DNA of 64,000 nt from Thermoanaerobacter pseudethanolicus ATCC 33223 (GCF_000019085.1 NC_010321.1:186001-250000); one strand, 5' to 3'; positions 1 to 10,162 are shown, numbered from the stretch's first letter. Program-made: numbers and translations. The notes: generated from the letters alone by a model not told the origin.

Positions 1-5
1 AGAGT

Positions 6-1163
6 TTGGGGAAGATGGTAAAAAGATTCAGAAAGAGAATGTTAGCTTCTTTTATCGCAGTAGCGTTGGTGGCAGCTTTAATCGGCGGAGGAATTACAGG
101 AACTGTAATGAAATACTATGGAACCCAAAATGATGCGTCAGCACAAGTTGTTACAAGATATTTACCTCTAGATGCTACTTCGTCAGACGAAAGCGGTATT
201 TTAAATTTGATACCCAACATTTACAAAATAGTGAGCCCAGCAGTTGTAGAAATTAGTACAAGTGTTGCTTACAACTACGGTTATAGAACTAGAGGTAGCG
301 GTTCTGGATTTATCATAAGCTCTGATGGATACATTGTCACAAATAACCATGTAATTGACGGAGCATCAAAAATCACAGTAAAACTTTCAGATGGAAGAAG
401 TGCTGATGCAAAACTTGTAGGAAAAGATGATAGAACAGACCTCGCAGTACTTAAAATAAACCTTCCTAATTTACCCATTGTAAAACTAGGAGATTCTTCC
501 AAACTCCAACCTGGGGAATTGGCAATTGCTATAGGCAATCCTCTTGGAGAATCCTTTGCAGGTACAGTCACAGCAGGTATAATAAGCGGACTCAACAGGA
601 ATCTCCAAAGTGATTATGGGCCTGTCAAACTCATACAAACAGATGCAGCTATAAATCCTGGTAACAGCGGCGGACCTCTTGTGAACAGTAAAGCAGAAGT
701 TATAGGTATAACAAGTGTTAAGCTCACTTCAATAGGACCAAGTATACAAGACCCTTTTGGAATGTTCCAGAGCCAAGGAACCCCTGTTGAAGGTATGGGT
801 TTTGCAATTCCAATAAACGAAGCAAAACCTATAATTGACCAGATAATAAAACACGGCTATGTAGAAAGGCCTATGATGGGAATAGGTGCTCAAACTATTA
901 CACAACAAGATGCTGCCCAATATAATTTGCCTGTAGGAGTGTATGTAGTACAAGTTCAGCCAAATAGTGGAGCAGAAAAAGCTGGTATCCAACCAGGAGA
1001 TGTGATAATAAAGGCTGATGGCAAAACCATTACTTCCTTTGAGGATTTGCAAAGCATAATAAATAACCACAAAGTTGGAGATGTAATAAGTGTAACAGTT
1101 TGGAGAAATGGCAAAACATTTACAGTTCCTGTAAAATTGCAAAGCAGTGCAAACTTTCAATAA
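6..1163 (+). CDS. htrA: HtrA/DegP-family trypsin-like serine protease with one PDZ domain (5' end probably outside window)
   Basis: Envelope quality-control protease that degrades or refolds misfolded exported proteins. One N-terminal membrane anchor (about residues 13-35) precedes a trypsin-like domain with the triad visible as His115 (TNNHVIDG), Asp145 (DRTDLAVL) and Ser221 (NPGNSGGPL). A single PDZ domain fills about residues 285-380. The first in-window start is a TTG five bases from the edge. Homologues often carry a longer, hydrophilic cytoplasmic N-terminus, so the real start probably lies upstream and this entry is best read as 5'-partial. A strong hairpin terminator follows the stop. 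Family assignment is secure; the physiological substrate is not shown. Confidence 0.93.
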   Translation: MGKMVKRFRKRMLASFIAVALVAALIGGGITGTVMKYYGTQNDASAQVVTRYLPLDATSSDESGILNLIPNIYKIVSPAVVEISTSVAYNYGYRTRGSGSGFIISSDGYIVTNNHVIDGASKITVKLSDGRSADAKLVGKDDRTDLAVLKINLPNLPIVKLGDSSKLQPGELAIAIGNPLGESFAGTVTAGIISGLNRNLQSDYGPVKLIQTDAAINPGNSGGPLVNSKAEVIGITSVKLTSIGPSIQDPFGMFQSQGTPVEGMGFAIPINEAKPIIDQIIKHGYVERPMMGIGAQTITQQDAAQYNLPVGVYVVQVQPNSGAEKAGIQPGDVIIKADGKTITSFEDLQSIINNHKVGDVISVTVWRNGKTFTVPVKLQSSANFQ

Positions 1164-1186
1164 ATGAAATAAAGGCCTCCCACGCA

Positions 1187-1228
1187 CAAAAGACTACCGG
1201 CAAGTGGCAACTTGCCGGTAGTCTTTTG
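1187..1228 (+). terminator. Strong hairpin terminator after htrA
   Basis: A perfect 18-bp inverted repeat (arms 1187-1204 and 1211-1228, 6-nt loop) is followed by a short T-rich stretch. It separates htrA from the pth-mfd group. Confidence 0.85.
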
Positions 1229-1291
1229 TAAATGCTATAGCTTTTTTTTGCTTAATTGTGTATAATTAATTTGATAAGGAAGGGTGGTCGT

Positions 1292-1846
1292 ATGTACGTA
1301 ATTGCAGGTTTAGGAAATCCTGGTAGAGAATATGAAGGAACGAGACATAATGTAGGATTTATGGTAATAGATGAATTGGCAAAAAAATTAGGTATGAATG
1401 TCACAAAATTAAAATTTAAATCCCTTGTGGGTGAAGGGAATTTTAAAGGAGAGAAAATAATTCTTTTAAAGCCTCAGACATTTGTGAATTCAAGTGGTGA
1501 AGCTTTATACGATGCTGTAAATTTTTATAAAATTCCACTTGAAAATGTAATTGTGATTTATGACGATAAAGACTTGGATGTGGGCAAAATAAGGATAAGA
1601 AAAAAAGGAAGTTCAGGCGGTCACAATGGAATGAATTCTATCATATATCTTTTAAATAGCGAAGAATTTCCACGAGTTAGAATAGGAATTGGAAAACCGC
1701 AAAAGGATTTAGTAAGTCATGTATTAGGAAAGTTTGAAGAGTCAGAGAAAAAACTAATTGATGAAGCTGTTATAAAAGCAGCAGATGCGGTGATAGATAT
1801 TATAGAAAATGGGATAGAACATGCTATGAGCAAATTTAACGGTTGA
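1292..1846 (+). CDS. pth: Peptidyl-tRNA hydrolase
   Basis: Releases peptides from prematurely dropped peptidyl-tRNA so the tRNA can be reused; cytoplasmic. The 184-residue length is typical. The N-terminal signature GLGNPGREYEGTRHNVGF carries the conserved Asn9 and catalytic His19; the catalytic aspartate lies in YDDKDLDVG (about residue 92), and GSSGGHNG is the conserved glycine loop. ATG 1292 was chosen over an upstream in-frame TTG because it has the ribosome binding site AAGGAAGGGTGG and starts exactly where the family starts (MYVIAGLGN). It is followed within about 30 bases by a small membrane protein gene and then mfd; the pth-mfd neighbourhood is common in Firmicutes. Confidence 0.97.
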   Translation: MYVIAGLGNPGREYEGTRHNVGFMVIDELAKKLGMNVTKLKFKSLVGEGNFKGEKIILLKPQTFVNSSGEALYDAVNFYKIPLENVIVIYDDKDLDVGKIRIRKKGSSGGHNGMNSIIYLLNSEEFPRVRIGIGKPQKDLVSHVLGKFEESEKKLIDEAVIKAADAVIDIIENGIEHAMSKFNG

Positions 1847-1877
1847 TAAAAAGGCAATAAAGGAGAAAAATGAATAC

Positions 1878-2246
1878 ATGTGGCTATTATCTGGAATTGG
1901 TGGTGTAATTTTAGCATATTTTCTAAATAGGATGGCAGTAACTAAATACAAGAGAAGAGCTATAATTTATCTTGTACCAGCCATTGAAGAAACTTGTAAG
2001 ACAGTGGTAGGGTATTTGACTTCCTCTATTCTTTTGTCTCATTTGATATTTGGAATTGCAGAGGCAGTAAATGATTACATAAAAGCTTCATATAAAATCA
2101 ATTTAAGGGCTTCTATTTTAAGTATCTTAAGCCACAGCTTTTTTGGTATAACCTCTTACATATTAGTGATGCAAACAAATATTTTTTTGGCTATTATTGT
2201 AACTTCTTTAATACATGGCTTATGGAATAGTCTTATGTTGAGGTGA
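1878..2246 (+). CDS. Small membrane protein with PrsW/CAAX-protease-like motifs
   Basis: A 122-residue, strongly hydrophobic protein with several predicted membrane helices. The motif order fits the PrsW/Rce1 (CPBP) intramembrane metalloprotease superfamily: Glu37-Glu38-x-x-Lys41 (IEETCK), Glu62 in FGIAEAVND, His86 in LSHSFFG and His113 in LIHGLWN. PrsW cleaves the anti-sigma factor RsiW in Bacillus subtilis, but this protein is about half the usual length, so it is a minimal version or only a fold relative. It is translated from ATG 1878 behind AGGAGA and its stop overlaps possible mfd starts, so it is co-transcribed with pth and mfd. The motifs are seen; protease function is inferred. Confidence 0.75.
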   Translation: MWLLSGIGGVILAYFLNRMAVTKYKRRAIIYLVPAIEETCKTVVGYLTSSILLSHLIFGIAEAVNDYIKASYKINLRASILSILSHSFFGITSYILVMQTNIFLAIIVTSLIHGLWNSLMLR

Positions 2247-2251
2247 TGAAC

Positions 2252-5200
2252 ATGTTTACTCGCCAAATAGAAGAATTAAAAGAGATTAAAACAATAGAAG
2301 AATTTCTTCAACAGAGGAAGGGACCTGTTTTGGCTTATGGGCTTACAGATTCTCAAAAAGCCCATATTGCCCATTATATAATGACTAAGTTTAACAAAAA
2401 GGTGTTAGTTATTGCTCCTGATGAGGTGGAAGCAAGAAAAATATACGAAGATTTGTATTCTTTTAATTTTGGCAATGCTTCTTTATTTCCTAAAAGAGAA
2501 GCCTTGTTTTATAAAATAGATGCTGCGAGTCAAGAAGTGGTGTCTCAGAGATTGCAGGTAATTAAAAAATTGTCAGAAGAAAGTCCCCATGCTGTAGTTA
2601 CTTCTATAGATGCAGCAGTAGGCAAGCTCATACCTATGGATTTGTTTAAAAAGTATCAGTTTGTTTTTAAATTAGGTGATACTGTAAATTTAGAAGAAGT
2701 TATAAAAAGTTTGGTGACCATGGGGTATGAAAGGGTTCAAATAGTGGAAGGAAAAGGGCAATTTAGTGTGAGGGGAGGAATAATCGATGTTTTTTCTCCT
2801 ACGGAAGAATATCCTTATAGGATTGAACTTTTTGACGATGAAATAGATTCCATAAGGACTTTTGATGTGATTACCCAAAGGTCTTTAGAAAATATTGATA
2901 AAATAAATATTTTTCCAGCTACAGAGTTTATCGCAGAGGCAGAGCACATCAAAAAGGGGATTTCGGCAGTTTCGAACTATTTAAATTCCTATTTGTCAAA
3001 AATAAAAAAACCGAAAAGTGGTATTGCAGAAAAATTACAGCAAAAATTTGAAGAAATTATGGAGGAGATTACGGAATCTAAAAGGGTAGAAAATATTTAT
3101 GAGCTTATAGATTATTTTTATGATGACGTTTATTCTATTGTTGACTATATGGGAGAAGATGCAGTTATTATTTTAGATGAAAGCAGTCGCATTAAACAAA
3201 GGGTAAATAACCTTCAAATGGAATTTAATGAAAATTTCAAGGCTTTGTTAGAAAAAGGAGAGGTTTTGCCAGAGCAAAGTAAGCTTTTTTTTGATTATGA
3301 GGAAATATTAAAAAGAGTGAAAAATAATTTTTTACTCATAATGAATACTTTAGCAAAGCCAGGCAATGAGTTACAACCTCAAACGATTGTTAATTTTGTA
3401 TCAAGGTCTATGCATCATTTTCACGGCAATATGGATATTTTAGTAGATGATTTGAAGTATTACAAAAACGCAGGATATAAAGTGTTGCTTTTAAGTGGGA
3501 ATCAAGAAAGAGCAAGAATTTTAAAAGATACTCTTGACAGTTTTAATATTGATACTGTAGTGATTAAAGACAGTGAATACGATATACAAAAAGGGCAAGT
3601 GGTCATATATGCTGCCTCTGTTAGCAAGGGATTTGAGTATGTGGATGCAAAATTTGCTGTTATAAGCGATGGAGAAATTTTTGGTCAGACTAAAAGGAGA
3701 AAAAGAACTGTAAAAATTAAAAATGCTGACAAGATAAAGAGCTTTACTGAATTAGAAATAGGGTCATATGTTGTGCATGTAAATTATGGCATAGGAAAGT
3801 ATGAAGGCATAGAAAAGATAAAAGTAGATGGAATTGTAAGGGATTATTTAAAAATAATTTATGCAGGGGGAGATACCCTTTTTGTACCAGTAGAACAATT
3901 AGACCTTGTGCAAAAATATGTGGGTCCTACAGACAATCCTCCTAAATTAAATAAATTAGGGGGTAGTGAATGGCTTAGAGCAAAAAGAAAAGCAAAAAAA
4001 GCAGTGGAAGACCTTGCTAAGGATTTGATACAACTTTACGCCAAAAGGCAGATGGTGAAAGGACATGCTTTTTCTCCTGATACTCCATGGCAAAAGGAGT
4101 TTGAAGAGCAATTTCCCTATGAAGAGACAGAAGACCAGTTAAGGTGTATAAAAGAAATTAAAGAGGATATGGAAAAAGACAGGCCAATGGATAGACTTCT
4201 TTGTGGAGATGTGGGATATGGTAAAACAGAAGTGGCTTTAAGGGCTGCCTTTAAAGCGGTGGCTGATGGGAAACAGGTGGCTTTTTTGTGTCCTACTACT
4301 ATACTTGCTTATCAACATTATGCTAATTTTATTGAAAGGTTTAAAGAATTTCCTGTAAAGATAGAGATGCTCAGCCGTTTTAGAACTCCTAAAGAACAGA
4401 GTAAGATAATTAAAGAGTTAGCGGAAGGAAATATAGATATTATAGTAGGTACTCATAGGCTTTTACAAAATGATATAAAGTTCAAAGATTTAGGACTTTT
4501 AATTATAGACGAAGAACAGAGGTTTGGAGTTGTTCATAAAGAAAAAATAAAAAAACTTAAGGAAAATATAGACGTTTTGACATTATCAGCAACTCCTATT
4601 CCCAGGACTTTACACATGTCCTTGATTGGTATAAGGGATATGAGTGTATTGGAGAATCCTCCTGAAGACAGATTTCCAGTAGAAACCTATGTAGTGGAAT
4701 TTAATGAAGAATTAATAAAAGATGCTATTTTAAGGGAAATTGCAAGAGGGGGACAAGTCTATTTTGTTTACAATAGGGTAAATGGCATAGAAAAGATGGC
4801 TTCTTTTGTAAAAGATTTAGTTCCTGGTTGTAGAGTAGCTGTGGCTCATGGGCAAATGGAAGAAAGTCAATTAGAAAAAGTGATGATTGACTTTCTAAAT
4901 GGGGAATACGATGTTTTAGTAAGTACTACAATAATTGAGACAGGGCTTGATATACCAAATGTAAATACTATTATAGTTTATGATGCCGATAAGTTAGGGC
5001 TTTCCCAATTGTATCAATTAAGAGGAAGAGTAGGTAGGTCAAATAGACTTGCTTATGCCTATTTTACCTATAGAAAGGATAAAGTTTTAAGTGAAGTGGC
5101 GGAAAAAAGGTTGGAGGCGATAAAAGAATTTACTGAATTTGGTTCTGGATTTAAAATTGCCATGAGGGATTTGGAGATAAGAGGTGCAGGCAATCTCCTA

Positions 5201-5749
5201 GGAGCAGAACAACATGGCCATATTGATGCTATTGGTTATGACTTGTATTTAAAACTTTTAGAGGAGGCTATACGGAATTTAAAGGGAGAAGCTCCCAAAG
5301 AGGAGATTACTACCACAATAGACATAAAGGTCAATGCTTATATTGATTCTTCCTATATTGAAGACGAAAATTTAAGATTGGAGATGTACAAGAAAATAGC
5401 CTCTATAAAATCTAGAGAAGATATGATAGAGATTTCAGAAGAGCTTGTAGATAGGTTTGGCGATTATCCAAAGCCTGTAGAGGCACTATTGGAAATTGCC
5501 TATTTAAAGGCTATTGCCTCTCAAGTCAATATTACCGAAATAACTGAAAAAGGGAATTCTGTTATTTTAAAGTTTAATGATATGAATTTGGTAAATATGG
5601 AGGTTATAGAGAAAGTAATAAAGGAGTATGGAGGGAATTTAGTATTTTCAAGTCAAGTACAGCCATACCTCACTTATAAATTCAATAAAAAAGAGACTCT
5701 GCAAAAAGAACTTATTGAATTGGTAGAAAAAATAAAAAGTTTGCAGTGA
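2252..5749 (+). CDS. mfd: Transcription-repair coupling factor Mfd
   Basis: ATP-driven DNA translocase that removes RNA polymerase stalled at DNA lesions and recruits UvrA for nucleotide excision repair. At 1165 residues it has the full family length. In order: UvrB-like N-terminal modules, a CarD-like RNA-polymerase interaction domain near residues 490-560, then a RecG-like motor with Walker A GDVGYGKTE near residue 650, the DEEQ box (IDEEQRFGV) near 752, SATPIPRT, and QLRGRVGRS. The C-terminal TRCF domain follows. GTG 2243 and ATG 2246 are also in frame, but the ribosome binding site GAGGTGA is correctly spaced only for ATG 2252. It is coupled to the preceding small membrane gene. Confidence 0.97.
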   Translation: MFTRQIEELKEIKTIEEFLQQRKGPVLAYGLTDSQKAHIAHYIMTKFNKKVLVIAPDEVEARKIYEDLYSFNFGNASLFPKREALFYKIDAASQEVVSQRLQVIKKLSEESPHAVVTSIDAAVGKLIPMDLFKKYQFVFKLGDTVNLEEVIKSLVTMGYERVQIVEGKGQFSVRGGIIDVFSPTEEYPYRIELFDDEIDSIRTFDVITQRSLENIDKINIFPATEFIAEAEHIKKGISAVSNYLNSYLSKIKKPKSGIAEKLQQKFEEIMEEITESKRVENIYELIDYFYDDVYSIVDYMGEDAVIILDESSRIKQRVNNLQMEFNENFKALLEKGEVLPEQSKLFFDYEEILKRVKNNFLLIMNTLAKPGNELQPQTIVNFVSRSMHHFHGNMDILVDDLKYYKNAGYKVLLLSGNQERARILKDTLDSFNIDTVVIKDSEYDIQKGQVVIYAASVSKGFEYVDAKFAVISDGEIFGQTKRRKRTVKIKNADKIKSFTELEIGSYVVHVNYGIGKYEGIEKIKVDGIVRDYLKIIYAGGDTLFVPVEQLDLVQKYVGPTDNPPKLNKLGGSEWLRAKRKAKKAVEDLAKDLIQLYAKRQMVKGHAFSPDTPWQKEFEEQFPYEETEDQLRCIKEIKEDMEKDRPMDRLLCGDVGYGKTEVALRAAFKAVADGKQVAFLCPTTILAYQHYANFIERFKEFPVKIEMLSRFRTPKEQSKIIKELAEGNIDIIVGTHRLLQNDIKFKDLGLLIIDEEQRFGVVHKEKIKKLKENIDVLTLSATPIPRTLHMSLIGIRDMSVLENPPEDRFPVETYVVEFNEELIKDAILREIARGGQVYFVYNRVNGIEKMASFVKDLVPGCRVAVAHGQMEESQLEKVMIDFLNGEYDVLVSTTIIETGLDIPNVNTIIVYDADKLGLSQLYQLRGRVGRSNRLAYAYFTYRKDKVLSEVAEKRLEAIKEFTEFGSGFKIAMRDLEIRGAGNLLGAEQHGHIDAIGYDLYLKLLEEAIRNLKGEAPKEEITTTIDIKVNAYIDSSYIEDENLRLEMYKKIASIKSREDMIEISEELVDRFGDYPKPVEALLEIAYLKAIASQVNITEITEKGNSVILKFNDMNLVNMEVIEKVIKEYGGNLVFSSQVQPYLTYKFNKKETLQKELIELVEKIKSLQ

Positions 5750-5814
5750 GGATAAAAATGATATATAATTAAATTATGCCCATGTAAACTTTTTAAAGTC
5801 AGGAGGATGTCATT

Positions 5815-6720
5815 TTGAAGAGGAAAATTGCATTACTTTTATCTTTCGTTTTTATAGTATTTTTAACAGTATCGTGTTCTGCCGAAAAAGACGTGGTAGC
5901 AGTTGTCAACGGTGAAAATATAACTAATGCGGAATATAAAAAAGTTTTTGACCAAGTAAAGGCACAAATTGAAAGTAGTCCCCAATATACAAAAGATATA
6001 TGGGATGAGGATTATCAAGGGAAAAAGTTTTTAGATGTAGTAAAAGAAAATGTGCTTGATAGTTTAATTGCTGAAAAATTGCTTGTGCAAGAAGCTCTAA
6101 AAAATAATATTACAGTTACAGATAAAGAAATAGAGGATGAATATCAAAAACAAAAAGAAGTTAATAAAGATATTACAAAGGAAGATGTGAAAAATTATCT
6201 TTTAATAAATAAGCTCTTTGACGAATATACAAAAGATGTAAAAGTTACAGAAGAAGAGTTAAAAAAGTATTATGAGGATAATGAAGAGCAATTCGAAACA
6301 GTGAAGGCTAGTCATATATTAGTGGTTGATGAAAAAACAGCAGAAGATATATACAATCGACTTATGAAAGGCGAAGATTTTGCTACATTAGCAAAAGAGT
6401 ATTCTGTTGATACGGCTACAAAAGACCAAGGAGGAGATCTGGGAGAATTTCCTCATGGCGTTATGGTTCCAGAGTTTGACCAAGTAGTTTTTTCACTTAA
6501 GAAAGGTGAAATATCAAAACCTGTTAAAACTGATTATGGATACCATATAATAAAGTCAGATGGTGTTATAATAAAACCTTTTGATGAAGTAAAAGATACT
6601 ATAGAAAGTTATTTGTTAGATGATAAGAAAAATCAAGTTATTATAGAAAAATATGATGCCCTTGAGAAAGCAGCAAAAATACAAAAGTTTCCTCAAAACA
6701 TAAAAGTAACAGTAGGATAA
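5815..6720 (+). CDS. prsA: PrsA-type foldase lipoprotein (parvulin peptidyl-prolyl isomerase)
   Basis: Extracytoplasmic lipoprotein that helps secreted proteins fold by proline cis/trans isomerisation. The N-terminus is a lipoprotein signal (basic start, hydrophobic core, lipobox TVSC, predicted mature Cys21). A SurA/PrsA-like helical region covers about residues 25-150 and a parvulin domain about 160-255 (ASHILV, DQGGDLGEF, YGYHIIKSD). TTG 5815 is used, 6 bases after AGGAGG. It sits alone between mfd and spoVT and ends in a clear terminator. The family is secure; the symbol prsA is by similarity. Confidence 0.9.
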   Translation: MKRKIALLLSFVFIVFLTVSCSAEKDVVAVVNGENITNAEYKKVFDQVKAQIESSPQYTKDIWDEDYQGKKFLDVVKENVLDSLIAEKLLVQEALKNNITVTDKEIEDEYQKQKEVNKDITKEDVKNYLLINKLFDEYTKDVKVTEEELKKYYEDNEEQFETVKASHILVVDEKTAEDIYNRLMKGEDFATLAKEYSVDTATKDQGGDLGEFPHGVMVPEFDQVVFSLKKGEISKPVKTDYGYHIIKSDGVIIKPFDEVKDTIESYLLDDKKNQVIIEKYDALEKAAKIQKFPQNIKVTVG

Positions 6721-6754
6721 AAAAGCCGGCAATTTAGTTGCCGGTCTTTTTTTT
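6721..6754 (+). terminator. Intrinsic terminator after prsA
   Basis: CCGGCAA (6726-6732) pairs with TTGCCGG (6738-6744), followed by C and eight T residues. Confidence 0.9.
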
Positions 6755-6755
6755 G

Positions 6756-6786
6756 CGAATAAATTTATGGAAAAATATAAATACTA
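6756..6786 (+). promoter_or_regulatory. Putative sigma-G type promoter of spoVT
   Basis: CGAATA (6756-6761), an 18-nt spacer, then AATACTA (6780-6786). This is close to the forespore sigma-G pattern (TGAATA / CATACTA) and sits directly upstream of spoVT, a sigma-G gene in Bacillus subtilis. By-eye match only. Confidence 0.5.
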
Positions 6787-6825
6787 ATCTTGAGCTAAAA
6801 ATTTTAGGAAATGGAGGTATTTACT

Positions 6826-7377
6826 TTGAAGGCTACAGGAATTGTACGCAGAATAGATGATTTAGGGAGAGTTGTTATTCCTAAAGAAATCCGAAGAACA
6901 TTAAGAATCAAGGAAGGAGACCCTTTGGAAATTTTTACAGATAGAGAAGGAGAGATAATTTTAAAGAAATATTCTCCAATAAGTGAATTAAGCGATTTTG
7001 CGCAAGAATACGCTGATAGCATATATCAATCTACCAAACACCCTGTATGTATTACAGATACAGATAATGTAATAGCTGTTTCCGGAGTTGCAAAAAAAGA
7101 ATTAATTGATAAACCAATAAGTCAAGAATTAGAAAAATATTTGGAAGCAAAAAAGACGATAATGCTTGGAACAGGGAAAGATAAAGGACCGATTAAAATA
7201 GCAGATGGACAGGAATTTAACATTACATCTCAAGTTATAGTTCCTATTATTTCAAGAGGAGATACAATAGGAAGTGTGGTGATTTTTACTAAAGAAGCCG
7301 GTGAAGCAGTTACAGAAGTTGAAGCAAAAATCGCTGAAACGGCTGCTGCTTTTTTGGGTAAACAGATGGAAGAATAA
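6826..7377 (+). CDS. spoVT: Stage V sporulation regulator SpoVT
   Basis: Late forespore transcription regulator that tunes sigma-G dependent genes. The N-terminus is an AbrB-like swapped-hairpin DNA-binding domain (KATGIVRRIDDLGRVVIPKE) and the rest is a GAF-like domain (about residues 55-180), as in the Bacillus protein. An in-frame ATG lies at 6811, but GGAGGT lies inside that extension, and TTG 6826 starts at the family's usual MKATGIVRRID. The length of 183 residues fits. It lies next to yabG, another sporulation gene, with its own promoter-like region. Confidence 0.95.
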   Translation: MKATGIVRRIDDLGRVVIPKEIRRTLRIKEGDPLEIFTDREGEIILKKYSPISELSDFAQEYADSIYQSTKHPVCITDTDNVIAVSGVAKKELIDKPISQELEKYLEAKKTIMLGTGKDKGPIKIADGQEFNITSQVIVPIISRGDTIGSVVIFTKEAGEAVTEVEAKIAETAAAFLGKQMEE

Positions 7378-7387
7378 ATTTATATAC

Positions 7388-7415
7388 ACCTATATATACC
7401 CCTCTGCATATTATA
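7388..7415 (+). promoter_or_regulatory. Putative sigma-K type promoter of yabG
   Basis: AC (7388-7389), a 17-nt gap, then CATATTATA (7407-7415), which fits the mother-cell sigma-K pattern AC-N16/17-CATAnnnTA. yabG is a known sigma-K gene in Bacillus subtilis. The motif is short and chance matches are possible in AT-rich DNA. Confidence 0.45.
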
Positions 7416-7449
7416 AACTATAAATTAAGCTGCGCAGGGGGGTTAATTT

Positions 7450-8304
7450 ATGGCTTTTCGCATTAATGACATTGTAATGAGAAAGTCTTATGGCTCTGAC
7501 ATTTTGTTTAGAGTCATTAATGTTATAGATAATAAAGGAGTAAGACATTATCTTTTACACGGTTTAAACATGAGAATAATTGCAGATGCACCAGAAGATG
7601 ACCTTATAGAGGTTTCTCGCGCCAAAATTGCGGAATATGATAGGCCTTATAAAGAAAAGGCAGAATACCTTTTAAAAAAAATTGCTTCTTCAAAAAGCCT
7701 TCAGCGAAAAAAAGGGATGGTACGTGCAAGTCGGCAAGAGCCTTACGGAAGGCCAGGAAAAGTCCTTCACATAGACGGAGATGAAGAATATTTAAATATA
7801 TGTCTTGATGCCTATAAAAAGGTGGGTATGGAAGTCGTAGGAGTAGTAGTAAAGGAAGAAGAACAACCAGATAAGGTGTATGACCTTTTAGAAAAATATA
7901 GGCCGGATATATTGGTTCTTACAGGTCATGATAGTATAAGAAGCAATAGTAGGGATTATGGCGATATAAATAACTACAGAAATTCTAAATATTTTGTGGA
8001 AGCGGTTAAAAATGCAAGGAAATACGAACCTGCACTTGACAATTTAGTGATTTTTGCAGGAGCTTGTCAATCAAATTACGAAGCTCTTATAAAGGCGGGA
8101 GCTAATTATGCCAGCTCTCCAGAAAGGGTTTTAATACACTGCCTTGATCCAGTCTTGGTAAGTGAAAAAGTAGCTTTTTTCCATATAAATGAGCTTGTAA
8201 AAATTGAAGAATTAATAGAAAACACTATAACGGGAGCACCAGGAATTGGAGGATTGCAGACAATAGGAAAATTTAGATATGGCATTCCAAAAGGCAAATA
8301 TTAA
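7450..8304 (+). CDS. yabG: Sporulation-specific cysteine protease YabG
   Basis: Mother-cell protease that processes spore coat and cortex proteins late in sporulation. The 284-residue length and the family blocks are present: an N-terminal region starting with FRINDIVMRKSYG, a central HIDGDEEYLN, LVLTGHDS (His of the proposed catalytic pair) and IFAGACQSNYEALIKAGANYASSPERV containing the conserved cysteine. ATG 7450 follows the G-rich ribosome binding site CAGGGGGG. A terminator follows the gene. Family identification is secure; which coat proteins it cuts here is not shown. Confidence 0.95.
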   Translation: MAFRINDIVMRKSYGSDILFRVINVIDNKGVRHYLLHGLNMRIIADAPEDDLIEVSRAKIAEYDRPYKEKAEYLLKKIASSKSLQRKKGMVRASRQEPYGRPGKVLHIDGDEEYLNICLDAYKKVGMEVVGVVVKEEEQPDKVYDLLEKYRPDILVLTGHDSIRSNSRDYGDINNYRNSKYFVEAVKNARKYEPALDNLVIFAGACQSNYEALIKAGANYASSPERVLIHCLDPVLVSEKVAFFHINELVKIEELIENTITGAPGIGGLQTIGKFRYGIPKGKY

Positions 8305-8340
8305 ATTAATTTACTCCTTAAGCTAAAAATTATTGATTAA

Positions 8341-8375
8341 ATGCAAATATCTCTGAGATTTGCATATTTTTTTTT
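8341..8375 (+). terminator. Intrinsic terminator after yabG
   Basis: ATGCAAAT (8341-8348) pairs with ATTTGCAT (8358-8365), followed by ten T residues. Confidence 0.85.
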
Positions 8376-8417
8376 GGTTAGTTGTATAATTAAATGCAAC
8401 AGATAAAAGAATAGAAA

Positions 8418-9522
<1,105 letters not shown>

Positions 9523-9524
<2 letters not shown>

Positions 9525-9640
9525 GCCCATCCATTATAAAGTTTAGAGCTCGTTCGTGATTTGTCAAGGGGCAGGCTTCGCCTGACTTTAACCCTTGACA
9601 AATCACGACCTTCGCTCAACTTGTTAACTAAGATGGGCTT
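9523..9640. repeat. Nested inverted repeats downstream of the transposase
   Basis: AAGCCCATC (9523-9531) is inverted at 9632-9640, GTGATTTGTCAAGGG (9556-9570) is inverted at 9592-9606, and CAGGC-TTC-GCCTG lies at the tip (9572-9584). Together they form a long cruciform-like structure starting at the stop codon. It may act as a terminator or as part of the element's right end; no gene is present in it. Confidence 0.7.
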
Positions 9641-9753
9641 AAGGTTATATATGATTTGTTCCAAATCCTATATCTACATGATTTTCATTAGGTGTTGCAT
9701 TTAATATTGCAATTTATACATATTTTTTTTTGTTTTTTGTATAAAAATCATTA

Positions 9754-9821
9754 TTGACAAGTAGGCAGGTGCACTGATATAATATTATACCCTTGACATT
9801 GTCTGAAAATTGTGGTACAAT
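9754..9821 (+). promoter_or_regulatory. Tandem sigma-A promoters of veg
   Basis: P1 has TTGACA (9754-9759), an 18-nt spacer and TATAAT (9778-9783). P2 has TTGACA (9793-9798), a 17-nt spacer and TACAAT (9816-9821). Both are near-perfect consensus. Bacillus subtilis veg is likewise known for very strong promoters. Confidence 0.8.
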
Positions 9822-9849
9822 ATTCACAGCATGTGCTAAGGAGTTGATA

Positions 9850-10119
9850 GTGGTGGCAGATAGATCAACCCTTGATGAAATAAAAAAACAATTGGATAAA
9901 CATATAGGTGCTCGAGTTCGCCTTAAAACAAATGGTGGCAGAAAAAAGACCATAATAAAAGAGGGATTATTAGAAAAGACATATCCGAGCATTTTTATTG
10001 TGGTATTAGATGGACAAGGAGCGACCCGGAGGGTTTCTTACAGTTATTCAGATATTTTGACAGATACAGTAGAGTTGACAGTGATGGAAGGAAATAAAAA
10101 AATCCAGTGTCTCCAATGA
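9850..10119 (+). CDS. veg: Veg-family protein (DUF1021)
   Basis: Small highly expressed protein; in Bacillus subtilis Veg promotes biofilm formation and is linked to spore outgrowth. About 89 residues with an SH3-like small barrel: LDEIKKQLDKHIGARVRLKTNGGRKKTI, GLLEKTYPSIFIV, RRVSYSYSDILTDTVEL. GTG 9850 or GTG 9853 fits the ribosome binding site AAGGAG (9838-9843); the longer in-frame extension begins inside the P2 promoter and is not real. A terminator follows directly. Confidence 0.9.
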   Translation: MVADRSTLDEIKKQLDKHIGARVRLKTNGGRKKTIIKEGLLEKTYPSIFIVVLDGQGATRRVSYSYSDILTDTVELTVMEGNKKIQCLQ

Positions 10120-10145
10120 CCGAAGATATTCGGTCTTATTTTTTT
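10118..10145 (+). terminator. Intrinsic terminator after veg
   Basis: GACCGAA (10118-10124) pairs with TTCGGTC (10129-10135) over a 4-nt loop, followed by a T-rich run. It overlaps the stop codon. Confidence 0.9.
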
Positions 10146-10162
10146 GGCATAATTTTACCTCA

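Noticed and set aside
729-1187. Minus-strand ORF of 152 codons inside htrA
   Set aside because: It is the shadow of the htrA coding frame; no ribosome site and no family resemblance.
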